Shown: positions 19,222 through 29,025, counted from the stretch's first letter. The stretch: 64,000 bases of DNA from Pseudomonadota bacterium (GCA_018242505.1 JAFEBU010000007.1:1-64000); one strand, 5' to 3'. Made by a program: numbers and translations. The notes: generated from the letters alone by a model not told the origin.

Positions 19222-19238
19222 GCTAGACGCGAGGTAGG

Positions 19239-20093
19239 CTAGGCGCCAAGCTGGCGCTTGAGATCGGACCAGCGGTCGAGGATGGGCAGGATCTTGTCCT
19301 CCTTCTCGGCCGGCAGCGAGAAGACGACGCGGTCGATTCCCAGCGCCTCGTATTGGCGCAGGCGCTCGATGCTGTCGGGCACGCGAAACAGGCTGATCGG
19401 CAGGCTCGCCGGATCGCGCCCGGCCTCCTTCGCCATGTCGCGGAACTGATCGAGAATGCCGATGCCGTCGCGCTCCAGCCAATCATCGCGCGGAATCCAG
19501 CCGTCACCGTAGCGGACGGCGCGCCGCGCAGCATGCGGGAAGCCGCCGCCGACGATGACCGGCGGGTGCGGCGTCTGCCGCGGCTTGGGCCACTGCTTCA
19601 TCTTGTCGAAGTTCACGAACTCGCCATGATACTCGGGTTCGTCCTCGGCCCAGATGGTCTTCATCGCCTCGATCCGCTCGCGCGCAAGCTTGTGGCGGGT
19701 CTTGAAGGCCGTGCCGTGGTTCTCGATCTCGTCCTGGTTCCAGCCATTGCCGACACCGAACAGGAAGCGGCCCTGCGAGAGTTGATCGATCGAGGAGACC
19801 ATCTTGGCGAGCACGATCGGATCGCGCTGGACCACGAGGCAGATGCCGGTGCCGACCTTGAGCTTCGTGGTCACGGTCGCAGCGGTGTTCAGGGCGAGGA
19901 AGGGATCCATGATCTCGTAGTAGGATCGGATCAATCCGCCGCCAGCCGGATAGGCCGATTTGCGCGATGAGGGGATGTGGGTGTGCTCGGGCACCCAGAG
20001 CGATTCGAAGCCGCGCTCCTCCAGCGCCCGGCCGAGCGCGGCCGGCTGCATGGAGTCCGCCGTGAAGAACATCACCGCCCCGATCTTCATCAT
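19239..20093 (-). CDS. LLM class (luciferase-like) flavin/F420-dependent oxidoreductase
   Basis: A 284-residue TIM-barrel oxidoreductase of the luciferase-like superfamily. Features are the N-terminal MKIGAVMFFT strand, ALEERGFESLWVPEHTHIP, the VGTGICLVVQRDPIVLAK segment, the substrate-gating GRFLFGVGNGWNQDEIENHG and PVIVGGGFPHAARRAVRYGDGW near the C-terminal phosphate site. The family uses FMNH2 or F420H2; F420 is uncommon in alphaproteobacteria, so the cofactor is open. It ends 17 bases from the convergent fusion-protein gene and is separated from the next LLM gene by a small lipoprotein gene on the other strand. Confidence 0.85.
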   Translation of the reverse strand: MMKIGAVMFFTADSMQPAALGRALEERGFESLWVPEHTHIPSSRKSAYPAGGGLIRSYYEIMDPFLALNTAATVTTKLKVGTGICLVVQRDPIVLAKMVSSIDQLSQGRFLFGVGNGWNQDEIENHGTAFKTRHKLARERIEAMKTIWAEDEPEYHGEFVNFDKMKQWPKPRQTPHPPVIVGGGFPHAARRAVRYGDGWIPRDDWLERDGIGILDQFRDMAKEAGRDPASLPISLFRVPDSIERLRQYEALGIDRVVFSLPAEKEDKILPILDRWSDLKRQLGA

Positions 20094-20159
20094 TCAGCCC
20101 CTTCCCGGCAGGAACCACGCACCGGCCAGCGGGTTGACTCGGAAGCAAAGGAGATCGCC

Positions 20160-20402
20160 ATGAGATTCGCCCCCTATCTGATAGCGGCGGCATTGATTGG
20201 CTCTGTCACGGCCTGCCAGCCCTACTACGGCGACGGCGACCGTCATGATCCCAACTATGCCTATGCCCCTGGCTACACCTACTACCCGTCGCGCTACGGC
20301 TACAACTATAGTTCCTATCCGCGCACGCCCTACTACACTTCGCGGTGGGACTACTACCGCCACTACAACGGGATCTCGCCTCCTCCCGAGCGCTATCCGT
20401 AG
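20160..20402 (+). CDS. Small tyrosine-rich lipoprotein
   Basis: An 80-residue protein with a lipoprotein signal: MRFAPYLIAAALIGSVTAC with a V-T-A-C lipobox and Cys19 as the predicted lipidated residue. The mature part is exceptionally rich in Tyr, Pro and Ser/Arg (YAPGYTYYPSRYGYNYSSYP). AAAGGAGA lies eight bases before the ATG. No function can be assigned. It sits alone between two minus-strand LLM genes. Confidence 0.7.
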   Translation: MRFAPYLIAAALIGSVTACQPYYGDGDRHDPNYAYAPGYTYYPSRYGYNYSSYPRTPYYTSRWDYYRHYNGISPPPERYP

Positions 20403-20421
20403 GGCGTCCTCCGTTGGCGGC

Positions 20422-21459
20422 TCAGTTGAGCCGTGCGGCCTGCGCCATGACCTCGATAGCCTCGGGCTGACGCGAGCGGACGCTGAGCGAATCGGCGCCG
20501 GAATCCTCCCAGGCGCGGTAGCGTTCCCGGATGCGCGCGGGCGGACCCACCAGCGATTTCAGGTCGACCCACTCGTCCGGGACGGCGGCAATCGCCTCGT
20601 CCTTGCGATGGGCGAGGTAGAGTTCCTGGATGCGCTTGGCGGCATCGCCGAAGCCGCGCCGGACCATGATGTCATTGTGGAAGTTCTTGGTCTTGTGGCC
20701 CATGCCGCCGACATAGAGTGCGACCTCGGGCTTCAAGCGCTGCAGCGCCGCCTTGACGTCGGTGTCGACCTCGACATGGACCGAGGCCTGGATGGAAAAA
20801 TCCTTGAAACCCTTGCCATTGCCGGCGCGCCGGAATCCCTCCTCCAGCCACGGACGATACTCGGTCATGGCGCCGGGCACGAAGCCCATCGGCAGCCAGC
20901 CGTCGGCGATCTCGGCCGTGAGCTTCACCGTCGTCTCGCTTCCCGTGGCAAGATAGATCGGGATATGGGGGTTCATGTGCAGGATGGATTTCAAGGGCTT
21001 GCCGAGCCCGGTTGCGCCCTCTCCCGTATAAGGCAACGAGATCTCCCGGCCCTCGTGGCTGACGGGGGCGTCGCGCATGAAGATCTTGCGCATGATCGTC
21101 ACGTAGTCGCGCATGCGATAGTAGGGCTTGCCCCATGGCTGGCCGTACCAGCCCTCGACGATCTGCGGCCCCGAGACGCCGATGCCGGCGATGAAGCGGC
21201 CGCCGCCGGCCATGGCGTCGACCGTGGCCGCCGACATCGCCGCGTTGGCGGGCGTGCGCGCGGCGAGCTGCATGATGCCGGTGCCGAGCTTGATGCGGTC
21301 CGTCTTGGCCGCGAGGTAGGCCAGCGGCGTCACGGCATCCGATCCATAGGCTTCGGCCGTCCAGACCGAGTCGTAGCCCAGTTCCTCGGCGCGCTGCACG
21401 AGCTTCACCGGAATGTCGAGCTGCGCTTTCGAATAGCCGATCGAGAGACCGAGCTTCAT
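20422..21459 (-). CDS. LLM class (luciferase-like) F420/FMN-dependent oxidoreductase
   Basis: A 345-residue luciferase-like oxidoreductase. The N-terminus MKLGLSIGYSKAQLDIPVKL and the run LVQRAEELGYDSVWTAEAYGSDAVTPLAYLAAKT match a family annotated as F420-dependent in actinobacteria and abundant in Reyranella- and Bradyrhizobium-like genomes. GRFIAGIGVSGPQIVEGWYG and IPIYLATGSETTVKLTAEIADGW are the conserved barrel elements. It is in the same direction as the upstream aminotransferase gene (51-base gap), but a role in that pathway is not evident. The substrate is unknown. Confidence 0.85.
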   Translation of the reverse strand: MKLGLSIGYSKAQLDIPVKLVQRAEELGYDSVWTAEAYGSDAVTPLAYLAAKTDRIKLGTGIMQLAARTPANAAMSAATVDAMAGGGRFIAGIGVSGPQIVEGWYGQPWGKPYYRMRDYVTIMRKIFMRDAPVSHEGREISLPYTGEGATGLGKPLKSILHMNPHIPIYLATGSETTVKLTAEIADGWLPMGFVPGAMTEYRPWLEEGFRRAGNGKGFKDFSIQASVHVEVDTDVKAALQRLKPEVALYVGGMGHKTKNFHNDIMVRRGFGDAAKRIQELYLAHRKDEAIAAVPDEWVDLKSLVGPPARIRERYRAWEDSGADSLSVRSRQPEAIEVMAQAARLN

Positions 21460-21510
21460 CGCGTTTCCTCCTCAAACCCGAGGAAACTATAGCCTGCTGG
21501 CGGGCACAGG

Positions 21511-22611
21511 CTATGCCAGCGTGCGGCGGACGACGGCCGCGACCTCGTCGACAGCGCGGTCGGAGATGTGAGGCCCCATCGGCAGGCTGAGCACCGTGTC
21601 GGCCAGCGTCTCGGCCAGCGGAAAGGCGCCCCGGCCCTGCCGCAGGTCGGCGTAGGCCTGCTGCAGATGCGGTGGGATCGGGTAATGGATCAGGGCACCG
21701 ATGCCTGCCTTCTCGAGCGCGGCCATCAGTTTCTTGCGGTGCGGGGTGCGGACGACATAAAGGTGCCAGACGGGCTCCGCCCATTGCGGCGCGCGCGGCA
21801 GGCCAAGGCCGGGAATGCCTGCGAGCCTGTCGTCGTAGCGCGCGGCCGTGCGCCGGCGGCGCTCGTTCCAGGCATCGAGTACCTTGAGCTTCACGCGCAG
21901 GAAGGCCGCCTGCATTTCGTCGAGGCGCGAATTGTAGCCGCGCTCGATATTCACGTACTTCACCTTGCTGCCGTAGTTGCGCAGCGTGCGCAGCCGGTCG
22001 GCCAGCGCCGCGTCATCGGTCGTGACCGCACCGCCGTCGCCATACGCGCCGATGTTCTTGGTCGGAAAGAAGCTGTGCGCGCCGGCATGGCCCAGCGCCC
22101 CGGTCCGCCGGTTGCGCACCTTCGCGCCCTGCGCCTGCGCCACATCCTCGATGACCTTGAGTCCGTGCTTGTCGGCCAACGCCATGATCGCATCCATGTC
22201 GGCCGGCTCACCGTAGAGATGCACCGGCATGATCGCCCGCGTGCGCGGCGTGACGGCGGCGGCAATGCGCTCGGGATCGATATTCGGCCCTTCCGGCGTC
22301 GGTTCGACCGGCACGACCCTGGCGCCCACCGCCGTCACGGCGAGCCAGGTCGCAATATAGGTGTTGGAAGGTACGATCACCTCGTCGCCCGGCCCCAGGT
22401 CCCAGGCGCGCAGCACGAGCTCCAGCGCTTCGAGGCCGTTGCCGAGGCCGACACAATATTTGACGCCGCAGAAGGCCGCATACTCCACCTCGAATGCCTC
22501 GACCTCCTTGCCGAGCACGAACCACCCGGATTCCATGACACGCGTATAGGCGGCGTCGAGTTCGGGCTTCAGTTCGGCATAGGCCGGTTTCATGTCGAGG
22601 AAGGGGATCAC
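21511..22611 (-). CDS. DegT/DnrJ/EryC1/StrS sugar aminotransferase (FdtB-like)
   Basis: A 366-residue PLP-dependent aminotransferase that would install an amino group on a nucleotide-linked keto-sugar. The N-terminus IPFLDMKPAYAELKPELDAA, PSNTYIATWLAV, EDVAQAQGA and the Schiff-base lysine K185 in FFPTKNIGAYGDGGAV are typical of the FdtB/QdtB branch that acts on dTDP-3-keto-6-deoxyhexoses. It starts with GTG, overlapping the stop of the FdtA-like gene by four bases, which supports the pairing. Expected product: a dTDP-3-amino-3,6-dideoxyhexose; stereochemistry cannot be told. Confidence 0.87.
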   Translation of the reverse strand: MIPFLDMKPAYAELKPELDAAYTRVMESGWFVLGKEVEAFEVEYAAFCGVKYCVGLGNGLEALELVLRAWDLGPGDEVIVPSNTYIATWLAVTAVGARVVPVEPTPEGPNIDPERIAAAVTPRTRAIMPVHLYGEPADMDAIMALADKHGLKVIEDVAQAQGAKVRNRRTGALGHAGAHSFFPTKNIGAYGDGGAVTTDDAALADRLRTLRNYGSKVKYVNIERGYNSRLDEMQAAFLRVKLKVLDAWNERRRRTAARYDDRLAGIPGLGLPRAPQWAEPVWHLYVVRTPHRKKLMAALEKAGIGALIHYPIPPHLQQAYADLRQGRGAFPLAETLADTVLSLPMGPHISDRAVDEVAAVVRRTLA

Positions 22612-23036
22612 CTCGCGCGTCCTTTCACTTCACGTTTGAACACGTCGTAGTCGCGCAGATATTCGGCCTCCTCGTAGGGCGACGATGCGATCACCATCAC
22701 GGCCGTATCAGCGGCGAAGTCGGTCAATTCGTGCCATACCCACGGCGCCATGTAGAGCGCCCGGGCCGGGTCATCGAGCCGCACCGTTTCCTGCACGGTA
22801 CCGTCATCGAGATGGACCCGGCAGTGGCCGTTGAGGGCCACGAAGACCAGCTCCGATTCCCGATGGCCATGCCGGCCGCGCCATTGCCCGCGGGCCACAT
22901 GATGCAGCCAGAAAATGCGCCTGGGCTGGAAATCCAGCGCCTGGCCGAACTCGAGGAAATTGACGCTGCCACGGGCATCGGACGCGCCGGGCACGTCGAT
23001 CCAGCGACAGCCGCGCACCTTCAGGGAATCGCTCAT
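22608..23036 (-). CDS. FdtA/QdtA-like dTDP-4-keto-6-deoxyglucose 3,4-ketoisomerase
   Basis: A 142-residue cupin-fold protein of the WxcM-like/FdtA family. It carries the pattern DARGSVNFLEFG, IFWLHHVARGQWRGRHGH (the two histidines of the active site), VALNGHCRVHLDDG and APWVWHELTDFA that marks dTDP-sugar ketoisomerases. It converts the RfbB product into the 3-keto isomer used by FdtB. The ATG overlaps the stop of the upstream DMT gene, and its stop overlaps the aminotransferase start, each by four bases. Confidence 0.85.
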   Translation of the reverse strand: MSDSLKVRGCRWIDVPGASDARGSVNFLEFGQALDFQPRRIFWLHHVARGQWRGRHGHRESELVFVALNGHCRVHLDDGTVQETVRLDDPARALYMAPWVWHELTDFAADTAVMVIASSPYEEAEYLRDYDVFKREVKGRAR

Positions 23037-23959
23037 ATCGGGGCGGGACTCATGATCTGCAGTTTACGCCACTGCATGTACACCACTCCGCCCAGCGCCA
23101 CCAACCCGCCGGCGATCTGGTAGCCGTTGGGCGTGAAGCCGTAGGCCATCGCCCACAGCACGGCAAAGAACGGCACGAGATTGCTCCAGAGCGAAGCGAT
23201 CGCGACACCAAGCCGGCTCGCACCCACGTTCCAGAAGTAGCCGCCGAGGCCGCTCGCCAACACGGCGACGACCAGGAACTGCGCCCATACCCAGGTGTCC
23301 GACACGGCGAACGGCGAACGCGACCGCCCCACGATCACCAGCCCGACAGCCATGAGGGCAAGCCAGCCCATCGCCGACAGTGAGGCGACATAGGTGCGAT
23401 GGAGCTGGCTCGCGCGATCGAACCATTCCTGCGCCTTGAGGCTGTAGAGCGTCCAGAGCACGTTGCTCAGCAGCACGATGATCTCGCCGCCGCCAAAGGT
23501 GACGTGACTGCCGAGCAGGCTGCTCGACGACAGGATCAGCCCGCCCAGCATCGTGAGCGAGAGCGCGACACCGAAACCTCGATCGAAGCGCACCCCGGTC
23601 ACGGCGCGCACCGTTGTCGCGGATACAAGCGGACCTGCCACCTGGACCGTCGCCGCCGTGATGGGATTGCTGTAGTAAAGGCCGATCGCATAGCAGACGT
23701 AGAAGCTTCCCATCATCAGCCCCAGCAACAGGAAGCGGCCTGCACCGAGATCGATCCGGAGCGCTCGCCGGCCCTCGACGGCTGCCAGCAGCAGCGCGAC
23801 TACCAGCATCGCCACCACTGACCTGAGCGCGATCAACGGCAGCACGTCGTAATCGCGGAAGAGGACCTTGGTGACAGGCACGTTAGCGCCCCAGCTCGCG
23901 CCCACGAACAGCATGGCGGCGAAGGCGCCCAGAAGGTGGCGGCGCGGAGCGTGGGTCAT
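23033..23959 (-). CDS. EamA/DMT family transporter
   Basis: A 308-residue membrane protein with about ten hydrophobic segments arranged as two EamA repeats (first near residues 12-140, second near 155-300). The glycine-rich WGANVPVTKVLF and the repeat GGLVALGGVVYMQWRKL are typical of drug/metabolite transporters. It starts at an ATG overlapping the stop of a second DMT gene by four bases and ends overlapping the FdtA-like gene by four bases. It may export a metabolite made by this chain; the substrate is unknown. Confidence 0.85.
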   Translation of the reverse strand: MTHAPRRHLLGAFAAMLFVGASWGANVPVTKVLFRDYDVLPLIALRSVVAMLVVALLLAAVEGRRALRIDLGAGRFLLLGLMMGSFYVCYAIGLYYSNPITAATVQVAGPLVSATTVRAVTGVRFDRGFGVALSLTMLGGLILSSSSLLGSHVTFGGGEIIVLLSNVLWTLYSLKAQEWFDRASQLHRTYVASLSAMGWLALMAVGLVIVGRSRSPFAVSDTWVWAQFLVVAVLASGLGGYFWNVGASRLGVAIASLWSNLVPFFAVLWAMAYGFTPNGYQIAGGLVALGGVVYMQWRKLQIMSPAPI

Positions 23960-24879
23960 CGTCTCGCGTGCCCCATCTGGCGAAGCTGGAGTTGGGCGAT
24001 CCCCATCATCACGATCGCGCCGCCGGCAAGCTGCAGCCAGCTCGGCTCGATTCCCATCAGCGCCGCCACGCCGATGGCGAAGACCGGCGCCGAGTTGGAA
24101 AAGAGCGACGCCACCGGCACGCCGACCATCGACACGCCGATGTTCCACAGGACAATGGCGACCGCGACGCCGAGCACGCTCACCCAGGCAAGCATGCCGA
24201 AATCGAGCAGGCTCGGCACCCGGATCGGCCAGTCCATGCCAATGGTCGCCCAGACCACGGCGCAGACCAGCGCCAGGAGCAGGCTCGCCACGGTGCCGGT
24301 CAGCGCCGAGAGCGCGATCTGGCCGCGATCGGCCAGCCATTGCTGGGCGCGGATCGAATACCAGCTCCAGCAGAGCTGCGCGATCACCAGCAGGATCTCG
24401 CCACCCTGCAGGCCGAAGCCACCGGACGCCCGGCCCGGTGCTCCCAGCATGACGACAATGCCGCCGAAAACGACGAGACCGAGCGTCATTGCAAAGCCCG
24501 GCGGCGTGCGGGCTCCCAGCATCAGGCGCGCAAGCGCGGTGGCCCAGATCGGCCCGCACATCAGCACGATGGCCGCGGTCGCAGGATGCGCATACGCGAC
24601 GCCGAAGGTATAGAGCACGGAGAAGGCCGTCATCGCGATGCCGAGCTGCAGGAGCTGCCCGGCGCGCAATGGTTTCGGCCGACCGGCCGGTCGCCGCGTT
24701 GCCAGCATGGCCAGCCACAATATCGGCACGCCGAGCAGATAGCGCAGCGAGGTCAGCAGCCACTTGTCGTAGTGATGCGCAAGCTCGGCCAGCATCGGGA
24801 TCATTGCGCCCCAGATCATCGCCGACAGCAACAGCGCCAGGGTCGCGCGCCGTATCGCGCTCGCGGAAGCGGCGGACAC
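23956..24879 (-). CDS. EamA/DMT family transporter
   Basis: A 307-residue ten-helix drug/metabolite transporter, a divergent paralogue of the next gene. The first helix is ATLALLLSAMIWGAMIPMLA; the second repeat ends SWLQLAGGAIVMMGIAQLQL. The start is uncertain: a GTG at 24879 gives a normal length and leaves 11 bases after folB, whereas a TTG at 24936 would overlap folB by 46 bases; neither has a clear ribosome-binding site. Two adjacent DMT genes may form a heterodimeric pair. Cotranscription with folB upstream and the FdtA/B genes downstream is strongly suggested by spacing. Confidence 0.82.
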   Translation of the reverse strand: MSAASASAIRRATLALLLSAMIWGAMIPMLAELAHHYDKWLLTSLRYLLGVPILWLAMLATRRPAGRPKPLRAGQLLQLGIAMTAFSVLYTFGVAYAHPATAAIVLMCGPIWATALARLMLGARTPPGFAMTLGLVVFGGIVVMLGAPGRASGGFGLQGGEILLVIAQLCWSWYSIRAQQWLADRGQIALSALTGTVASLLLALVCAVVWATIGMDWPIRVPSLLDFGMLAWVSVLGVAVAIVLWNIGVSMVGVPVASLFSNSAPVFAIGVAALMGIEPSWLQLAGGAIVMMGIAQLQLRQMGHARR

Positions 24880-24890
24880 GGTTCGCGGGT

Positions 24891-25274
24891 TCAGCGATCG
24901 GCGCGACGGCGGCTCGCCTGGTAGCCGACGCGACAATCGGGATAGACGTCGGGCTTCTCGGTCGAGACGCGCGCCTCGATCACGCCGGGCTGATCGAGGC
25001 AGAGATCGAGGATCGCCTCGACCAGCGTTTCCTGCAGATTGAAGTGGCGTGACTCTGCAAGCGTCGCGATGCCGTCATGGACGATATCGTAGTTCAGGAC
25101 GTTGGCGATGCGATCGCCATGCGCCTTCCCCGCCGGCGCCAGGTGAAGATCGACGTTCACGATGACCGTCTGCGGCCCTTTCTTCTCGAAGTCGTGGATG
25201 CCGATCGAGACTTTCAGGCGAAAGTCGCGAATGAAGATGCGGCGATCCGTTTCGGGGGCCATCTGGGCAACCAT
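24891..25274 (-). CDS. folB: Dihydroneopterin aldolase
   Basis: A 127-residue FolB-family enzyme converting 7,8-dihydroneopterin to 6-hydroxymethyl-dihydropterin and glycolaldehyde in folate synthesis. Motifs are IFIRDFRLKVSIGIHDFEKK near the N-terminus, NVLNYDIVHDGI (the conserved YxxL-like pterin-binding strand), HFNLQETLVEAILDLCL with the active-site Glu, and VSTEKPD, which contains the catalytic Lys. The ATG at 25274 follows the stop of the upstream SDR gene after one base (TGA-c-ATG). Confidence 0.9.
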   Translation of the reverse strand: MVAQMAPETDRRIFIRDFRLKVSIGIHDFEKKGPQTVIVNVDLHLAPAGKAHGDRIANVLNYDIVHDGIATLAESRHFNLQETLVEAILDLCLDQPGVIEARVSTEKPDVYPDCRVGYQASRRRADR

Positions 25275-25275
25275 G

Positions 25276-26040
25276 TCAGCCCTTCTTCTTTCTCTTGTCG
25301 AAAGCAATGTCGCGCGGCCGGCCGGTGAGATGCTCGCCGCTGTCGACGATCAAGGTATCGCCGGTGAAGCTCGGCGTCGCAAGGATGAAGCGCAGGGCAC
25401 GGACCAGATCGTCGGTCGTGACGCCGACCCGCAGCGGATTGGCGGCATGCTGCTCGGCGAACCGCGTATCGGTCTGGCTGCCGCTGCGCAATGTCAGGCC
25501 GGGCGCGATACCGGCCACCCGGAGTCGCGGTGCGAACGATTGCGCGAGCAAGGTCGTCAATCCCTGCAGGCCGATCTTGGACAGCGTGTAGGTCAGGAAG
25601 TCGGGATTGAGGTTGAAGAGCTTCTGGTCGAGCAGGTTCACGATGATGCCCGTCTCATTCTCGGGAAGCTGGCGCGCCAGCGCCTGCGACAGCAGGAGCG
25701 GCGCGCGCAGGTTGACCGCCATGTGGTGGTCGAAACCGGCTGCCGTCGCTGTCGGCGCGCGATCGAGCCGGAACTGCGACGCGTTGTTCACCAGGCAGAC
25801 GAGGCGCACACCGCGCGCCTGGCAGCGTTCCACCAGCGCCTCGGCCTGCTTTGCCGACGCGAGATCGGCGCGCACCGCCTTTGCCTGGCCACCCGCCTTG
25901 ACGATCTCTGCCACCGTTTCGCGCGCACCCTGGCTGGCGCGATTGTGGTGCACGAACACGAAATAACCGTCCGACGCCAGGGCAAGTGCCAGCGCACGGC
26001 CGATCCGGAGGCCGGCACCGGTGACGAGCGCGCCTTTCAT
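25276..26040 (-). CDS. SDR oxidoreductase, FolM/pteridine-reductase-like
   Basis: A 254-residue short-chain dehydrogenase. The NADP-binding motif is ALVTGAGLRIGRALALALA (the glycine motif reads TGAGLRIGR, as in pteridine reductases), with HHNRAS after strand 2, NNASQF, and the catalytic YTLSK. FolM-type enzymes reduce dihydromonapterin or dihydrofolate. The one-base gap to folB supports a pterin role. The ATG at 26040 was chosen; a GTG two codons upstream is possible. A strong inverted repeat lies immediately upstream. Confidence 0.82.
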   Translation of the reverse strand: MKGALVTGAGLRIGRALALALASDGYFVFVHHNRASQGARETVAEIVKAGGQAKAVRADLASAKQAEALVERCQARGVRLVCLVNNASQFRLDRAPTATAAGFDHHMAVNLRAPLLLSQALARQLPENETGIIVNLLDQKLFNLNPDFLTYTLSKIGLQGLTTLLAQSFAPRLRVAGIAPGLTLRSGSQTDTRFAEQHAANPLRVGVTTDDLVRALRFILATPSFTGDTLIVDSGEHLTGRPRDIAFDKRKKKG

Positions 26041-26047
26041 CTCCACG

Positions 26048-26099
26048 CGGACCGCGGGCTTCCAGCGCGCTCATGAGCGGGCCGGAAGCCCGCGGTCCG
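26048..26099. repeat. 16-bp inverted repeat (head-to-head REP-like pair)
   Basis: Arms cggaccgcgggcttcc (26048-26063) and its perfect complement (26084-26099) flank a 20-base loop containing gcgctcatgagcgg. The arms carry the core gcgggcttccggcccgctcat in opposite orientations, as if two copies of a REP unit met head to head. It sits eight bases upstream of the FolM-like gene and may affect its leader. Confidence 0.65.
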
Positions 26100-26243
26100 G
26101 AAGAGCATGGGCGCCACTGGAACGGTGTGCGGTACCGAGGAAGGATCCCTCGCTCCGCTCGGGATGACACGGGAGTGACTGCGGCACATGCTTTGTTTCT
26201 CGCTCGTCAGGACCTTGCTTGAGCGCTGATCATCGCTGGGAGC

Positions 26244-26261
26244 GCGCAACTCCAGTTGCGC
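26244..26261. repeat. REP-like hairpin
   Basis: Eight-base-pair perfect stem gcgcaact / agttgcgc with a cc loop, within gggagcgcgcaactccagtt. The same pattern occurs in reverse at 53572-53610 (gggagcgcacaactccggtt on the minus strand), which identifies both as members of one dispersed family. A further variant on the opposite strand lies at about 26278-26300. Confidence 0.6.
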
Positions 26262-26355
26262 TCATCGTCAGGAATGGATGCACCACGGAAGTGGCGCGCT
26301 CCCGGTCACGAGGGATCATTCGTCTCACTGGTCTAGTCACTACGGTCTCTCTAGC

Positions 26356-27486
26356 ATGCGCGCCATGAGTTCGTCCTCGTTCGAAAGCGTCGATTGCGTC
26401 GTGGTCGGCGCCGGCGTCGTGGGGCTCGCGGTGGCGCGCGCCCTTGCCCTCGCCGGCCGTGAGGTCATCGTCATCGAGGCTGCCGAATCGATCGGCACCG
26501 AGACCTCGTCGCGAAATTCCGAAGTGATCCACGCCGGCATCTATTACCCCAGGGGAAGCCTGATGGCGCGCACCTGCGTGGCCGGTCGGCGGCTTCTCTA
26601 TGCCTACTGCGAGGAGCACGGCGTGCCGCATCGAAATTGCGGCAAGCTGATCGTGGCCACCGACGAAGCCGAAAGCGCCAAGCTCGCGGAGATCAAGGGC
26701 CGCGCCGAGGCCAATGGCGTGGAGGGCATGCGGCTCCTGAGCGCTGCCGAGGCGACAACGCTTGAACCGAATCTGAAATGCACGGCCGCCCTGCTCTCGC
26801 CCGCGACCGGCATCGTCGACAGCCACAGCTACATGCTGGCGCTGCAGGGCGATGCCGAGGCGAAGGGCGCGATGTTCGCCTTCTTGAGCCCGCTCGAGCG
26901 CGGACGCGTGCGCGAGGACGGTATCGAGCTGGAGGTCGGCGGCGCGGAGCCGATGAACCTTCGCTGTCGTCTGATGGTGAATGCCGCCGGGCTCCACGCC
27001 CCCAGCCTCGCCCGCAGGATCGAAGGCATGCCTGCCGAGCGCATCCCAACGCCTTACTACGCCAAGGGCAACTACTTCACCCTCACCGGCAAGTCGCCGT
27101 TCTCGCGTCTGATCTATCCCGTTCCCGTGCCCGGCGGTCTCGGCGTGCACATCACCGTCGATCTCGGCGGCCAGGCGAAGTTCGGGCCCGACGTCGAATG
27201 GATCGATGGTATCGACTACACGGTCGATCCGCATCGCGCCGACAAGTTCTATGCCGCCGTGCGCCGTTACTGGCCCGACCTCAGGGACGGCGCGCTGCAG
27301 CCGGGCTATGCCGGCATCCGGCCCAAGATCGTGCCGCAGGGCGCGCCGGCCCAGGATTTCACGCTGCAGGGACCGGCCGAGCACGGCGTGCCCGGGCTGA
27401 TCCATCTGTTCGGCATCGAATCGCCCGGCCTCACGGCGTCGCTGGCGCTGGCCGACCTGGTGCGGGCCATGGCCGGCAACGCCTGA
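26356..27486 (+). CDS. FAD-dependent oxidoreductase, L-2-hydroxyglutarate oxidase/dehydrogenase-like
   Basis: A 376-residue DAO-superfamily flavoprotein. It has the FAD motif [20 protein letters not shown] followed by [33 protein letters not shown], the pattern seen in LhgO and human L2[60 protein letters not shown] and the C-terminal [20 protein letters not shown] agree. It probably oxidises an L-2-hydroxy acid, feeding electrons to the quinone pool. The start is ATG 26356; a further ATG lies three codons on. An OsmC gene follows after 23 bases. Confidence 0.87.
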   Translation: MRAMSSSSFESVDCVVVGAGVVGLAVARALALAGREVIVIEAAESIGTETSSRNSEVIHAGIYYPRGSLMARTCVAGRRLLYAYCEEHGVPHRNCGKLIVATDEAESAKLAEIKGRAEANGVEGMRLLSAAEATTLEPNLKCTAALLSPATGIVDSHSYMLALQGDAEAKGAMFAFLSPLERGRVREDGIELEVGGAEPMNLRCRLMVNAAGLHAPSLARRIEGMPAERIPTPYYAKGNYFTLTGKSPFSRLIYPVPVPGGLGVHITVDLGGQAKFGPDVEWIDGIDYTVDPHRADKFYAAVRRYWPDLRDGALQPGYAGIRPKIVPQGAPAQDFTLQGPAEHGVPGLIHLFGIESPGLTASLALADLVRAMAGNA

Positions 27487-27509
27487 CCTTTCAACAGAGG
27501 AGCATCGTC

Positions 27510-27944
27510 ATGCCGAAGATCAATCGCACCGCGTCCGCTGCCTGGTCCGGCGGCCTCAGGGACGGCAAGGGCTCGATCTCCACCGAAAGCGGTGCGCTCG
27601 CCGCCTATCCTTACGGCTTCGCCGCGCGCTTCGAGGGCAAGAAGGGAACCAACCCGGAAGAGCTGCTGGGTGCGGCGCATGCCGGCTGCTTCACCATGGC
27701 GCTGTCCCTCATTTTGGGTGAAGCCGGCTTCACCGCCACGCAGATGGATACGACCGCACGGGTGACGCTGGAGCAGGTCGAAGGCGGCTTCGCGATCTCC
27801 GCCGTGCATCTCACCCTCAGGGCCAGGATCCCCGGTGTCGATCAGGCCAGGTTCACCGAGCTCACCAACAAGGCAAAGGCCGGCTGCCCCGTATCGAAGG
27901 TGCTGAAGGCCGACATCACGCTCGATGCTGCGCTGGCGACCTGA
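27510..27944 (+). CDS. osmC: OsmC family peroxiredoxin
   Basis: A 144-residue OsmC/Ohr-superfamily protein that reduces organic hydroperoxides through two cysteines. Both are present: Cys60 in LLGAAHAGCFTMAL and Cys126 in KAKAGCPVSKVL. The N-terminal INRTASAAWSGGLRDGKGSI and GFAARFEGKKGTNPEE are typical of the OsmC subgroup rather than Ohr. AGAGGAG lies nine bases before the ATG. It follows the flavoprotein gene closely and may protect against peroxide from that oxidase. Confidence 0.9.
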   Translation: MPKINRTASAAWSGGLRDGKGSISTESGALAAYPYGFAARFEGKKGTNPEELLGAAHAGCFTMALSLILGEAGFTATQMDTTARVTLEQVEGGFAISAVHLTLRARIPGVDQARFTELTNKAKAGCPVSKVLKADITLDAALAT

Positions 27945-28011
27945 TCCGCCCAGCGGAAGAGTTATCCGACATACGGTCGGTGGGCTGGTCGGCTCGCTGC
28001 GGCTTCGCTAA

Positions 28012-29024
<1,013 letters not shown>

Positions 29025-29025
<1 letters not shown>

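Larger units (their letters stand above)
26041..26355. other. 315-base intergenic region built of palindromes
   Basis: This gap separates divergent genes and must hold both promoters, yet most of it is palindromic repeats. From left to right: a long inverted repeat at 26048-26099; a segment at about 26144-26180 that reads gatccctcgctccgctcggg then atgacacgggag, also found in part near 36655-36677; a hairpin at 26244-26261 (gcgcaact-cc-agttgcgc); and a related one at about 26278-26300. The last 55 bases before the ATG hold nothing I can assign. Confidence 0.6.
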
